NCBI GenBank assembly: GCA_020747015.1
Contig: JAGTJM010000026.1
Coordinates: 124,001 to 188,000 of the forward strand
DNA from: Pyrenochaeta sp. MPI-SDFR-AT-0127
Lineage: Eukaryota; Ascomycota; Dothideomycetes; Pleosporales; Cucurbitariaceae
DNA length: 64,000 nucleotides
Direction of reading: 5' to 3'
The notes below the pieces were generated by a model. It saw only the letters and a list, made by a program, of their open reading frames with translations. It ran no database searches and had not been told where the DNA came from. The translations under genes and the position numbers were made by a program. Positions 34,954-46,787 of this stretch are shown here, piece after piece. The number at the start of each line of letters is the position of its first letter. Position 1 is the first letter of the stretch.

Positions 34954-37900
34954 TTACAAACCCTTGAGCTTCTCCTCGAGTGCCCGCTTGATAGCTGTGT
35001 GCAAGTCAGTGTCCATCTCGGTAATTCTGATTCGTTTGTCGACATACCATTGCAGCTGTCATTGGCATCGCCAAACAGCATCTTCGTATTTTCCATATAA
35101 AACATTGGATTCGGCACGTCCGCATATCCACTCGCCATGCCTCTCTTCATGATAATGACATGCTTGCTCTTCCACGCATGCAGCACCGGCATACCTGCAA
35201 TCGCACTGCCTGGCTCCAGCGCAATCGGGTTGACCGTGTCGTTGGCACCAATGACAAGGGTGACGTCAGTCTCCGGGAAGTCGTCGTTGATTTCGTCCAT
35301 TTCAAGAACAATGTCGTAGGGCACGGAGGCTTCGGCGAGAAGCACGTTGCACTGGCCTGGCATGCGGCCGGCGACAGGGTGGATTGCGAAACGCACGTTT
35401 ATGCCTTTTTCACGCAAGGATTTGACGAAATCAGAGATGGCATATTGCGCTTTCGCAACAGCCATACCGTAGCCAACGACCTAAAGTTTGGTGAGCACCG
35501 CTGGCCATGAGCTGTTAGAGAGAATACTTACGATGATTACATTCTCAGCATTGACCAACGCTTCAGCAGTTTCTTCTGAAGTCGTTTTCGTCACTTCTCC
35601 TTCAAACTTCGTTTGTGTTTGTGGCGTTTGTGCTATTCCGCCGAACAAGACGTTGGTGAGTGATCTGTTCATGGCTACGCACATGATATACGAAAGGATT
35701 GAACCTGATACTCCGATCAATGCTCCGACTGTAGTTAGTAATGAATTGTCCAACATGAAGCCTTCGGCGACTAAAGCGAATCCGGAGTAGGCGTTGAGGA
35801 CGGTGATGACAACTGGCATATCGGCACCACCAATAGCTGCAGTTGTAGTGTAGCCCTTGATGAAACTCAATGCAGCGTTACCTACCAGGCATGCAGCACC
35901 TATCAAAGGTGCTCCAGGAGCGTATGCCAAGAAAGCACCCATGGTAGCAACGTTTGCACCGAGGAGAGTAGAGTTGATGAGATGGCGGCCGGGCAGGGCG
36001 ATAGGTTTCGAGGACATCTTCGCCGCTAACTTGAGGAAAGCAACAATACTTCCAGTGAATGTCACTCCACCGATAAGAACTCCAAGGTAAGCGGAGACCA
36101 TGTGAAGAGTAGAGATGTCGCTGCCAGCATGGCCAAGAACGCTGCCGATACTGGTGAGAACTGCTGCAAGACCTACGACGGAGTGCAGGGCCGCAACAGT
36201 CTGGGGTAGCGAGGTTGGCGTAATCCGTCTCCCAATAATCAAGCCTGCAACAGTTCCTACAGTAGCCAAACCAGCAAACTGTGTCAGAACATCTGGCGCA
36301 AAACCGACCGCGGCCAATGAAGCGAGGATGCCGCTGAAGACACCCAGAATGCCGAGGAAGTTACCGCGGCGAGCAGTGGCTTGTGATGCAAGACCAGATA
36401 GGGAAGTCATGCAAAGCACGCTGCTGACAAGGTAACCGGCCTGGACAAGACCCGCCATTCCTGTGGAGGCTGCTGCGATGTATCCGCCACCGAAAAGGGC
36501 TGCCGGAATCGCGTACAGCCAAGGATATTCCTTTGGATCAGTCGGACGTCGGAACATGTCGAGCATTCGCTTGGAAATGACGAAGCCTCCAGAGACATTG
36601 ACGAAAGCGAGTAAGACAGAAAGAGCGCCGAGGGTTTGAGGAATGGTCTCTGGGAGAAATCCTCCACCCATGACAAACAAACCTCCGATACCGACCATAC
36701 CAGAGATAGCATTGGTAACACTCATGAGCGGCGAATGTAGAGCCGGTGCGACACCCCAAACTACTCTATAACCGATCAAACTTGCCAGGGCGAAGGTGAA
36801 GACATTGGACATGAACAATGGTCCAGTGAATTTTCCAAGCGCCAATGCGGTCGTCATACCAGCGGTAACACCAGCGACCTGACGAGTCTGACTCTGCCAT
36901 GGCGTAAGTGCAACGATGTTTGCGACTTGGTCGGCAGGGGAAGGAGCGGCTTTGGCTTGAACTGGCGGAGGGGCGGGTCGAGGAGCCGGGGGAAGAATTT
37001 GGCCATCATAGGTAACAATTGCTCCACGAGTGACTTCGTCTGAAAGATCGACATCGTAGTATTTCTCCCTTTTGTCTTTAGGGATCAAAGAGAGTAGGAA
37101 TTTCGTGACGTTGTTTGAATAGAGAGTTGACGACTGGGTTGGCAGACGGGAGGGAAGGTCGGTATATCCTATGCACTTGGTCAGCAACCAAATCCACAAT
37201 GGTAGCAGATATTATCTTACCAATCACGGACACGCCATCATACTTGGTCAACTTTCCCGGAACAGTGGCTTCGCAATTACCTCCAGCTTCTGCTGCGAGA
37301 TCTACAACGACAGAGCCTGGCCTCATTGCACCGAGCATGGCTTTGGTGATGAGCTTAGGAGCAGGCTTGCCGGGAATCAAGGCTGTAGTGATGACAATGT
37401 CGACTTCTCGGCACTGCTCATAGAAAAGCTTCATCTCGGCCTCAATAAATTCCTTTGACATGACTTTGGCGTAACCACCTGCCCCGGATCCATCTTCTGT
37501 GATATCAACTTCAATGAATTCGGCACCAAGTGACTGCACCTGCTCACGTGCCGCAGAGCGAGTATCGAAGCCGCGGACGATGGCACCCATGCGGCGAGCC
37601 TATACCAAATATCAGTAGTTATTCGCAAAAAGGAAGGTTATGCTCCTACTGTTGCGATTGCACTTAATCCTGCAACACCAGCTCCAATCACCAGGACCTT
37701 GCATGGTGGAATCTGTGATCATGTCAGAATAAATTATCCCTGTGAGGAACAATATTGAATACCTTGCCGGCAGCAGTGACCTGTCCAGTAAGGAAGCGGC
37801 CGAAGTGATTCGAAGCCTCCAAAACAGCCTTGTAGCCTGCAATGTTGGCCATGGAACTTGAATGATGTTAGATCCAGCATAGTTGAAAAAGACAGCATCA

Positions 37901-38718
37901 GCATACCTCAATGCATCAAAGACCTGAGCACGAGAAATTCGAGGAACCATATCCATGGCAAATGAAGTGGCCTTCCTGGATGCAATGCGATCTATAACGG
38001 GCTTGTTTTGCATCGGGTAGAGGAAGGAAATCACGGTGGCTCCATCGCGGATGGCATCCACTTCGCTCTCTTCTCCATCGATGCTAAGAGCTCGAACCTT
38101 GAGCAAGATGTCGCTCTCCGAGAAGACGCTCCTGCGGTCGACCGTCTTGGCGCCAGCTTGCTCGTACGCCTCGTCAGTGAATTGAGCCTCAACACCAGCT
38201 CCACGCTCGACCAAAATGCGTGAGAATCCCTTCTTCAGGAGCAGCTTAACATTTTGAGGGGTGATTGCCACGCGGCGTTCTCCTGGATAGCTTTCCTTTG
38301 GAACACCAATGGTCAAGTTCGAGTAGGGTCCCGCGCTCTAGAGATTAGGGTAAAACGTCAGTGTAGGTCTCACGTGCAGGTCGTACATGTGACGTACGAA
38401 GGGCGGTGTGGTAGGGATCTCCTCATCGTGCGGCTCCGACGCGTGAGATGCATAACGGGCAATTGCTGTAGTCTGGGCCTTAACATGCTGCTGCAGGTAC
38501 AACGGGCGTGGGCGGGTTAGGCTCCGAACACCCGCAACTGGCTGTTTGGCTTTATTGTGCTTCGAATGGTATTCATGCTTGGTCACGGGTGTGGACCGGA
38601 GAGCAAAGGCAGAGGCATAGAGCTTCAGGTTAGCAGACAAGCTGCTGTGGCTACCCCGCGAGGGTCGAAGGGCAAGCGCCCTGTAGCCAGCGAGGCAGTT
38701 GGAGGCGGAGGAGCTCAT
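34954..38718 (-). CDS. NAD(P) transhydrogenase, mitochondrial
   Basis: Eight exons: 38718-38398, 38337-37907, 37856-37763, 37712-37650, 37599-37221, 37168-35532, 35480-35048 and 34994-34954, total about 1132 aa. All introns are 50-60 bp and keep frame. The enzyme transfers hydride between NADH and NADP+ coupled to proton flow across the inner mitochondrial membrane. The first 107 residues are a Ser/Arg/Ala-rich mitochondrial presequence. Domain I follows (GVPKESYPGERRVAITP; NAD-binding VLVIGAGVAGLSA). A long hydrophobic domain II begins with LTPWQSQTRQVAGV and has a dozen or so helices. Domain III binds NADP (VVVGYGMAVAKAQ, HPVAGRMPGQCNVLLAEA, GANDTVNP, KRGMASGYADVPNP). The single-chain order matches animal and fungal enzymes. 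Near the end the usual GDAK-type motif reads GDAND. The start could lie at an in-frame Met farther upstream (38946). Confidence 0.93.
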
Positions 38719-41700
38719 GCTGGGACCGTCTCGAAAAAGAGCAAGCAAAAGGAGGAACCCGGCACCCGCATCTGCTGGCGAGTTGTTCCGAGGAAGGCGC
38801 AGGCTAGCAGCTGAGGTGTCAGACGCGGTGTGAGTTGAGCACCAAAGATGCCACGGTTTGCGAGCGATCGTGGTACATAAGGGTGGTACCTTTCGGCCGC
38901 GCTCCTGTCTCGCGTTGTGTTTTGCCGATTTCCAGCTTCCCCGCACTACCCCACGTACACCAACCCCAGGTTTGATCCCGCCCGAGCCTTGCGGCGGCCG
39001 TCTTAACAGGGTCCGGATGAATTTGTGGAGGCTCTCAACTTCAGTTCGACTTGCCTGTTCTCACGTTTCCATTCCTGTCCTGTTGCTCCAATGCTTCTGA
39101 AGGGGCAAGCGGAGTATTCTACCCCAGCCGTTCGCGATGCGGCGTCGTGGGGCACAGCCCCCTTCAAGGTTTAGTGGCTCCTTCCTAATTAAGTTCTTGG
39201 GCTTCTGGTTCGTGCAGTCCTATGCCGATTGTTTCATATTGGCAAAGTGTTGAGTACGGCGCTGCTTCATCGACTTGGGCTACCGAAACACTAGACGTTC
39301 TGGGTTGCTACCAATAACGATGATCTACACACTGTGAATGTTTGCAGTCAGGAAAGTCAGTTAAGAAGCCAGTGCAAATAATGTGGCATTAAATGGATGG
39401 GTTGAAGCTAAAGTCGATGTCGATGTAGGGTGGATAAAGGGCGAGCAGAGCGAAGGTCCAAAGAGTAGTCTGAATATGAAAACTGGAATTCACCACCCAG
39501 TTGACGACTACTGCAAAGCTTTACACCATTCGGAAAAAGACATACATCAGCACCTGGGTCATGGTAATGCTTATTTCTCGCGCTTAGCATTCCAGCGCCT
39601 GCCTCCGCAATTAGAGCTAGTGTTAACATCCAAATACCAGGCATAGCGCTGCTGGCAATCCCCCTTGGAGGCGCCACAGCATTCATATCGCATAAAATAG
39701 AAACTGGTAAGAATATCTGGAGAAGCTACAATGCATGTCAAATCCTGCATCGGATTTTTCCAGGTAATGCCGTCTAGAATTTGATGCGGCCTCCCTTGTT
39801 GGTGATACTAAAGAGTGGCAGAATGCTATTGATCTCGCGCTACTCTTGAGACTAGACAACGGATACAGAAATACCGAAAAAATATAGGGAAGGCCTTTTT
39901 AGCGCATGCCGTATGGCTGACTGATATGGAATTTTCTGCCGCTGTCATTGGGTTTCTGCAGCTAGGGTGTTGGAGGAATGCAATGCTCATATGGTAGTAG
40001 TTGAAAGCGAAATTCACAACGTCGAAGCTACTCTGTACTTCTTCCACATTCAGGATGATGTTCTTCTTTCCCTCTTATCCAAAGGGCCTGTGTTTGGGCC
40101 TGGTAACTCTGTTGGGGTTCCGGCGTTGCCGGGGTTTCATTTGGTCTAACTCTGGATACATAAACTGAGGCCAGTACATATACCAGTACCGAAGCGTTGC
40201 AATGGGCAGAAAATACAGCTATTTTATAGATTGTAAGCACATGGAAGGCAGGAAATTTGTTCTCCTCAGTGCCAGCATAAAGATTCATGAAGTGTTGGTC
40301 GTGACTAGCGTGCCTCTTCACCGACCAGGCCAAGTCCTGATCACTTTGTTGCTCTTAAAAGCGGCGTTAGTGCCATATAAGTAGGATATCCATAGATTTC
40401 TGTCTTTGCAGTACTTCGGTCGTCAGGGATGATGAATCTACAATAGGTTCCGACGTCAACTGTATAAAAGTGGTGCCGAGGGCAGTGCCGGAGGAGGCGA
40501 GAATGTATCTTGAGTGATAGGAACTAGGTTCTAAGAATTTATGGGCAGTGGAATAAAAGATTAATAGAATCATTAGTGAAAAAGATAGTGGTTTGATGAT
40601 TGAGGAGTTTAGCAGCGAAGTTAGTACAGAAGTTTGAGCAGTGATGATACGCTCGTTCTGACAGCTGTACCACTTCGGCGCTTCCATCGTGGTCTGTAAT
40701 TAATATTCTGAAGGTAGGTGCCATGTGCTAGTATTGCACTTTCCCACAGATCCGCCGTTCTGTAATGCTCGAGATCAAATGCCAGTCTTAGCCAGAAAAC
40801 GAAGGTTGGCAATCTGTCTGTCTCTATGTGGTGTCACGGATGAAACTGTCATAAGCTGTAAATGCAGAACTGGAGTTAAGAGAAGCCACACGGGAATGCT
40901 TCTGCGGCCCACGGTTTCATTTTGGAGTGTCAATGAGTTTTTGCCGCGAAATAATAAGATAGGTTTCCAACTTGTTTGTTTAGACCATTCAACTGATTCC
41001 AAAGCTCTATGGTCTATTGCATCATCCCACGTGGAACCAAATAATCCTGGTAGCATCAAAGCTTATCATTCCACAACATAGCAAGGAATTGCGATGCACA
41101 GTAACCATGGTATTGGAGGGCATTGAACCCTGCTTTCCCTGCAGCTTCGCTTGTCAGCTCTATTTCTGGTGCGGTTTGCCCCCTGAAACTCAGCCTGGTA
41201 TTCACCTCGCAATACACGATTGTGTCAGAGAGAAACTAACGTCCCTCTACCGCGTATGCACCTGGAGATTTGAAAGCAGCAAGTATTAGAAGCGCCGATC
41301 TGTCCTGCCTGTGGGTGTACAGCGACACGCGAGCGGTTCGATTTGAATAGTCACACTGGCTATTCGTTATGTGAGAGTCCATTATGTTCCAGCATCAATA
41401 CCCATATTACACGAGTCCAACAGTTCAATCTACCAGACTTTCATCCAAAGACATCTGGCGGTCTCTTAGCTTGCTTTTCGTGGGTCTACTTCTTATCAGC
41501 CAGGTTTCGTCACGTCTCTAAAATCAGCACGCCGACTCAGCATCCGATCTCTGTCGTTACACGGATAGCGATGGTACCAACCCCTTCTTTCAAGCATTTG
41601 AAGTAGGTTGCATGTGCTATTGCGAACAGCCACAGCGGATGTCCAGCCACGATTGGAGGAAGATCTCAAACACACCATGAATTACTTCTCATTGTCGACA

Positions 41701-44206
41701 TCTGGACCTCTCCTCTCGTACGCTTTGGTCACTGATTATGCCTACAGTGAGTTGTGTAGCGTACAGTAAAGAAATCATCGGCTCTGAGTTAAAAAAAAAG
41801 CGGACAAGAGAGTCGAGGCCAATCAAGGACCAGTAGATGGTCTTTCGCAGATCGTACGGCGAACTTCAAAGACCGCAGTGTTTTTCATGCATGGTATCCA
41901 ACAGTGTCTGCATAGTTATGAAACAAACATGCTGACATAGAAGAATAAAAATTCTGCCGTAATCCAAGCTACATTCTTTGTTTGGCTTCAGCATTTCTAG
42001 ATGTCACTTGGCCTCGAGTCGTTGGGCTGGTTGCTGATAAATATGTCCACGTAGTAGTTTGATGTCGTAGATACAATATGACATCCTAGCTAGGCGATGC
42101 GGTCTTCTCATGATTCCTCCACAGACTTGGAGTTCGCAGCAGGAAGTCTGGGAGAGTGTAGTAGAGCCTGATTAATATGCACAGTAAGCTTCATTGTTGG
42201 CTGTTAATTCCTCAAACAGCTTCTAAAAAGTGATATTTATTATCTCCGTTACGTATCACTTACTCTTTATTTCTACCGTTGTATTTCCAATATGGCATTC
42301 TCGCTGTGAGTGATTTCGGTTACTTTTCTACGTAAGTTGGGGAGTTGCTCGCTCAAGTCTTCCTATGGCGAGGCTATTGGCCTCTGGTGACAATCTCAGT
42401 TTACGATATGAAGGAACTACTACCATATTGTCTGCTTTCTTAGGTGAGTGCAATAACTCGGTACGGATTACATTGAACTCATTTAAGAGCTATACATAGG
42501 CAACTGATTTACACGGGTTTCACAACATGCAGTCGGCATCACCAATGCCACGAACAAGAATAGTAGCTGGTACACTGGCCACCGGGAACCATGCTCCGCA
42601 CACGGCGTCTTAGAGTGCTGCGCGAGAGTGCCCAGGAGGCCTAACGGCGCCTAAGCGGTTGAACGTCCATTGGAAAAATACACTTGACGATGTTTGAATA
42701 GCTGCCGAAATTTTATCTCCGCGACCGGCATCTTCATGCTTCACTGTCCGGAAATATCGTAATTCCAGGCACATGGGTAAGAATCATATCTCAATTCCTC
42801 CACCGTGAAAGCATCATGAATCCGAGTACGTTGACCTCTTGTTCGTACACCGCATCTGTTCAACTGTTGTTACCGCAGTTAAGCCGTTAGGGCAATTTGT
42901 ATGGTCTAGACTATCCCAAGAACTCTTCATGAGGTAAAGATCATCGGTGAGAAATGTTTACGAGGTCGTGTAAATACAATTTCTTATCGATTGAGCAGTA
43001 CGACAGTGAGGATGAGCACCATGACTTCGTATGTTGAATTATCCGGAGGCGAAACGCGCTTAAGAGCCGAGGCCTGAGGCGATGCAGAGAAACAGCGGAT
43101 GGATTAATGTACATTCATTTGGGACGAGATTGAACGAGAAACACGGGCAGTGGATCTCTTTTCATTTTATATACATATATGTCTTCTCGACTATGCAAGG
43201 TAAGACCACTTCGTGGCTTGTGGCCCGGTCGATCCTTGCAGAACCCTTGCTGATTGATCGGAAGCGTCGAGCTCGCGTTCCCCAGACCACATATTACCCA
43301 ATTAAGCGACCCGTAGCCGCACGTCCATATTGACGAATAAATTACAGCAAACTAGGTCGAGACCTTGTTCTGTAAGCACAAGTACCCTGGTAATCGGGAA
43401 TTTTATATGGCTTCTTCATAGGCAGTCCTGGCTACAGTCCATCTCGGTGAGGTTTTGGTACAGGGCACCCATCACCTGACTTCAGCTTGAATTTCAGGAA
43501 GTCTCGTATCAGAATTCCCATGTCTAGTCCTATTTTTGGCGTTTCAAAACGACGGCAGCGCATGAGCATGCAGGTCCCAGTGTCTCTTTGCGGGGAACGC
43601 TCAATTAACCTTCGATCGAAGCTTTTCGTATTTCCACTCTAAGGCTTTGTTCCGTCATTCTCGGCCCTTGGATACGCCACCGCCGAAAGTTAAAAATTCC
43701 CGCGGAGCTCCTAATGCAACGGTGATCACCGTCCGTGTAGCATGTTGATTTCCTAAATCTTCAATTGCTCTTGGTCATGATCTCGTATTCTCTATTCATC
43801 AAAAGGTCACGTCTCCAGCAAGAGCATGTCACTCAATATACAACAACTGCGGCCTTATGCAATGAATGCCTCAAAGAACCTGGTCCAGTCCTAAGAGATC
43901 GTGGTCTTAATACCGGAATGCATCCATATGAGCTAATAATAACAACGGCCTGGCCGGTTCGATGTCACGATACTTCGTACCCGTTATACTGACATGGCGG
44001 CAAGAGTGCGGAGATACCAGATACTCTGGGGCATGAGGATCTGTCACCATTGATTGCAGGCTGATCTTAAATCTTCAAGATCGAGTATAAGTAGGGGCAT
44101 AATCCCCTCTCGTTGCTGATCATCGCAGATCACCAGCCTTCACTTCCACTTCCTCCAATCAATCAGCCTCTTCAACTCAGAGATTCAATCTCATATACTG
44201 GCCAAA
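38719..44206. other. 5.5 kb gene-poor region
   Basis: No frame longer than 118 codons and none with a recognisable domain. The first few hundred bases (38719-39100) are GC-rich and should be the transhydrogenase promoter. The rest is moderately AT-rich with poly-A (41791-41799) and TA runs (43170-43180). I see no terminal repeats or transposase remnants, but cannot rule out a mutated element. Confidence 0.45.
44086..44108 (+). promoter_or_regulatory. TATA-like box and inverted STRE pair
   Basis: TATAAGTA at 44086-44093 runs directly into AGGGG (44093-44097), and CCCCT follows at 44104-44108. AGGGG and CCCCT are the stress-response element core on the two strands, here as an inverted repeat with a six-base spacer. 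The site lies about 100 bp upstream of the ATG of the DUF4360 gene at 44207, a sensible core-promoter position. Binding by Msn2/4-like factors is inference. Confidence 0.45.
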
Positions 44207-45111
44207 ATGCATTCCAAGCTTGCCACCTTCCTCCTCCCTCTCCTCGCTGCTGCGAACCCCTTGCCTCAGAGCGGAAATGCTCCAGACCCAAGCCAGATCA
44301 CCATTGTCGACACCTCGTACTCTGGTAATGGTTGCCCTCAAGGCTCAGTCTCGACCAGCACTTCACCCGACAAGACCGTATGTATGCCCCTGCTTGCTTT
44401 GCATTGTATTCTCAGTCTTGGGCTTAGCTCAAAATGATCACCCCTTATCTCTGGATACCCCCCAAAGGCTGGTCAGCCGGCACGGTGAGAACTCTCATTC
44501 ACAGTGCACATAGGTCATCACTTATGGCTTTGATGCCTTCCAGACATACATCGGCCCTGGCACTGTTCCCGCAGACCGCAGCAAGAACTGCCAGCTCCAC
44601 TTGAACCTCAAGTACCCTGGTGGCTTCCAGTACGCCGTCGTGGATGCTACATACCACGGCTGGGCTCGTCTCGATGAGGGTGTTACCGGCAGCTTCATCA
44701 CCACCTATTACTTCTCTCAGGATGCCGGCAGAACAGTAAGTTGCGGCTTGACTCTTCTTCCAAATGGAATAACTAACAAACTTGCAGTCCACCACCCGCA
44801 TGACCGCTACCGGCGGCGGTGCCCTCGCCCTTGGTCAGGTCTACACCAAGCAGGACACCATCGAGACAACCGCCACCGTTTGGTCGCCTTGCGGCACCAC
44901 TGGAATTCTCAACATCAACAACCGTATTGCACTTACGGCCAAGAACTCCTCGCAAGCTGGTGAACTGTCCAACGACGATGCCACTGTTGCATTCACTCAG
45001 CAACTCCACGTTGCCTGGAAGAAGTGCACGCCCGGAAGCGGCTCTGGCTCCGGCTCCGGCGACACCATTGGCATTGGAAACCCAAACACTGATATCACCT
45101 TCGGTAACTAG
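44207..45111 (+). CDS. Secreted DUF4360-family protein
   Basis: Three exons: 44207-44377, 44514-44735 and 44788-45111, total 238 aa. The introns (136 and 52 bp) are both phase 0. A clear signal peptide (MHSKLATFLLPLLAAANPLP) with cleavage near residue 17-20 is followed by the family pattern: GNGCPQGSVS, the VITYGFDAFQTYIGPG strand, SKNCQLHLNLKYP, YHGWARLDEGVTG and a final Cys in WKKC. Four cysteines fit two disulphides. A short Gly/Ser repeat (GSGSGSGSG) separates the domain from a 17-residue tail. DUF4360 proteins are secreted, beta-rich and uncharacterised; they occur in fungi and some bacteria. With its STRE-like promoter this one may respond to stress or host contact, but that is a guess. 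Confidence 0.85.
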
Positions 45112-45791
45112 ATGTGTAGCAGAGGAGATTACGAAGCTGCAGTGTTCACGACTGAATGAGTTGGGGAGTGGAAGTGCAGACAATGTTTTCTAGTGATTAG
45201 TCAAGAATCTACGAATTTGTCAAACCTTCCTGTTTGGTTATATTGCTGGCGATTGGATCGAGCGTCACTGACTAGGATGCACATTCTCGGCTTGCATGGA
45301 TGACATTGCGGCTAACCGTTTAGAACGAGGGTCTCGCCAACATAAAGTATCTGGTTTTAATCAGAACAAAACTAGCAACAAGTCTAAGCTCTTCAATCTG
45401 CAGTGAAAAACTATTTCGGCATTGCGCTATTTCCTGAGCGCGAATTTGCGAGGCGGCAGGTATAGGACGGAGTGAGAAACATGATGTGATTCGCAATTGC
45501 TCAGGTACCTTGTTATATGCTTTAAAGATACTGAGCTAACAATAGAAAGACCGTGAACCCGATTCCAAGAAAAAAAGACCGTGTATCCCTTGCGCCGGGC
45601 ATGCTGCTGCATGCAAGCCATATGTGCGACATCCATAGGAGACTTGTTTTTCCACAGTGCAACATAGTACATGCACATGTAGCCAGAACCCACCTAGCAC
45701 TGACTACCCCCTAGCCGTACACGTTTCTCAAGTAATAGAACACTCATCGTACAAGGTTGCCACCCAAAACATGAAATCCGAAATCGTGGCA
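45112..45791. other. Intergenic, tail-to-tail spacer
   Basis: Spacer between the convergent DUF4360 gene (+) and velvet-like gene (-), holding their 3' flanks. The 88-codon minus-strand frame at 45427-45693 has no supporting feature. Confidence 0.45.
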
Positions 45792-46787
45792 TCACCGCGA
45801 CCTGCGCCGATCCTGAATGGAGCGCAGCACATCTAGCCAACCGCCGTCATCTACATCGTCGACCCCTATGTACGCAAAGAGAAGATATCAGGAAACCGAA
45901 AAGAATTAATAGGTCGCCACCATGTACTTACCATTATATGCCGCCAGATTTGTCGCAGGTCCGGTTCCGTGGACTGTGATAGGATTGCTCTCAACAACTT
46001 GCACAGCCGATCCATTTCCTGCAGATGACACAGGCGGGTCCGAAGCAGAGTTGCGGATGCGTATCAGGGTGATTCGTATCCGATAGGTGCCGGCCTGGCG
46101 AATGATGAGTTCGGGAAAGCGCATGTAGCCCACACCGTGCGGGTCAGCCATGTCCATAGAGGCAATTGACCCATCTGCTTCATCATCGGCAAAGGGATGG
46201 ATCGAGTCGAAACGTCGGCCAAGGAGCAGGGTATTGAGAACGGATGGATCTGTCGAAGCAGTGGAATTGGGGCCGGGCACCAGCGTGGCCACTGCGACTA
46301 GATTGGTTGAATCGGCAACAGCATCGTCAGGGTCTGCGTTGGTTGTTCGTAACCGTACAATGATGGACCCGGGCATGGTTTGGCCAACACGGGCGGTCCG
46401 TGGGGGTTGGACCACAATGTCCATGGCGTACTGGATGTCCTCTGGTGATAAGGAATGGCGGTCCGGCCTTGAGCGTCCTGATGTGAGAGTATTGCCAGAG
46501 TGCTGCCTGGATCTAACGGATCTGCTTCCTAGCGGCCTGGGTCTTGCAACGTCAGCCATGGAGGTTGTGGCGTCGGCTAGATGGGGTTCTGTTTCTCCGT
46601 TGAGTAACTCTGCGATACGAGCAGATCTTCTCAATGGCGCGTGGCTGCGGCTATTCTGCAAGGAGTTGTGGCGGGAAGTGGATCTAGTTCCTGATGTTGG
46701 TGGTGGATTGGACCTGTTTCTCCTAGTCGACGCGCTCCGGTCGGGATTGGGATTTCTACCTCGTCCACGTCGTGAGCCCCTTCGCAT
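45792..46787 (-). CDS. Divergent velvet-domain protein
   Basis: Two exons (46787-45932 and 45865-45792), 309 aa. The 66-bp intron has a GTAAGT donor, and the second exon supplies GVDDVDDGGWLDVLRSIQDRRRSR. The first 110 residues are basic and disordered (RRGSRRGRGRNPN). A velvet-like domain spans about 118-276: the first strand YAMDIVVQPPRTARVG, then FDSIHPFAD, then FPELIIRQAGTYRIRITLIRI and VVESNPITVHG. Velvet factors are NF-kB-like fungal DNA-binding regulators linking development with secondary metabolism. The C-terminal half matches the family well. However, the CGFGDKDRR-P-type motif and the KxFPG-x-x-EST segment of VeA, VelB, VosA and VelC are missing. The protein therefore fits none of the four classical types, and DNA binding cannot be assumed. 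Confidence 0.72.
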
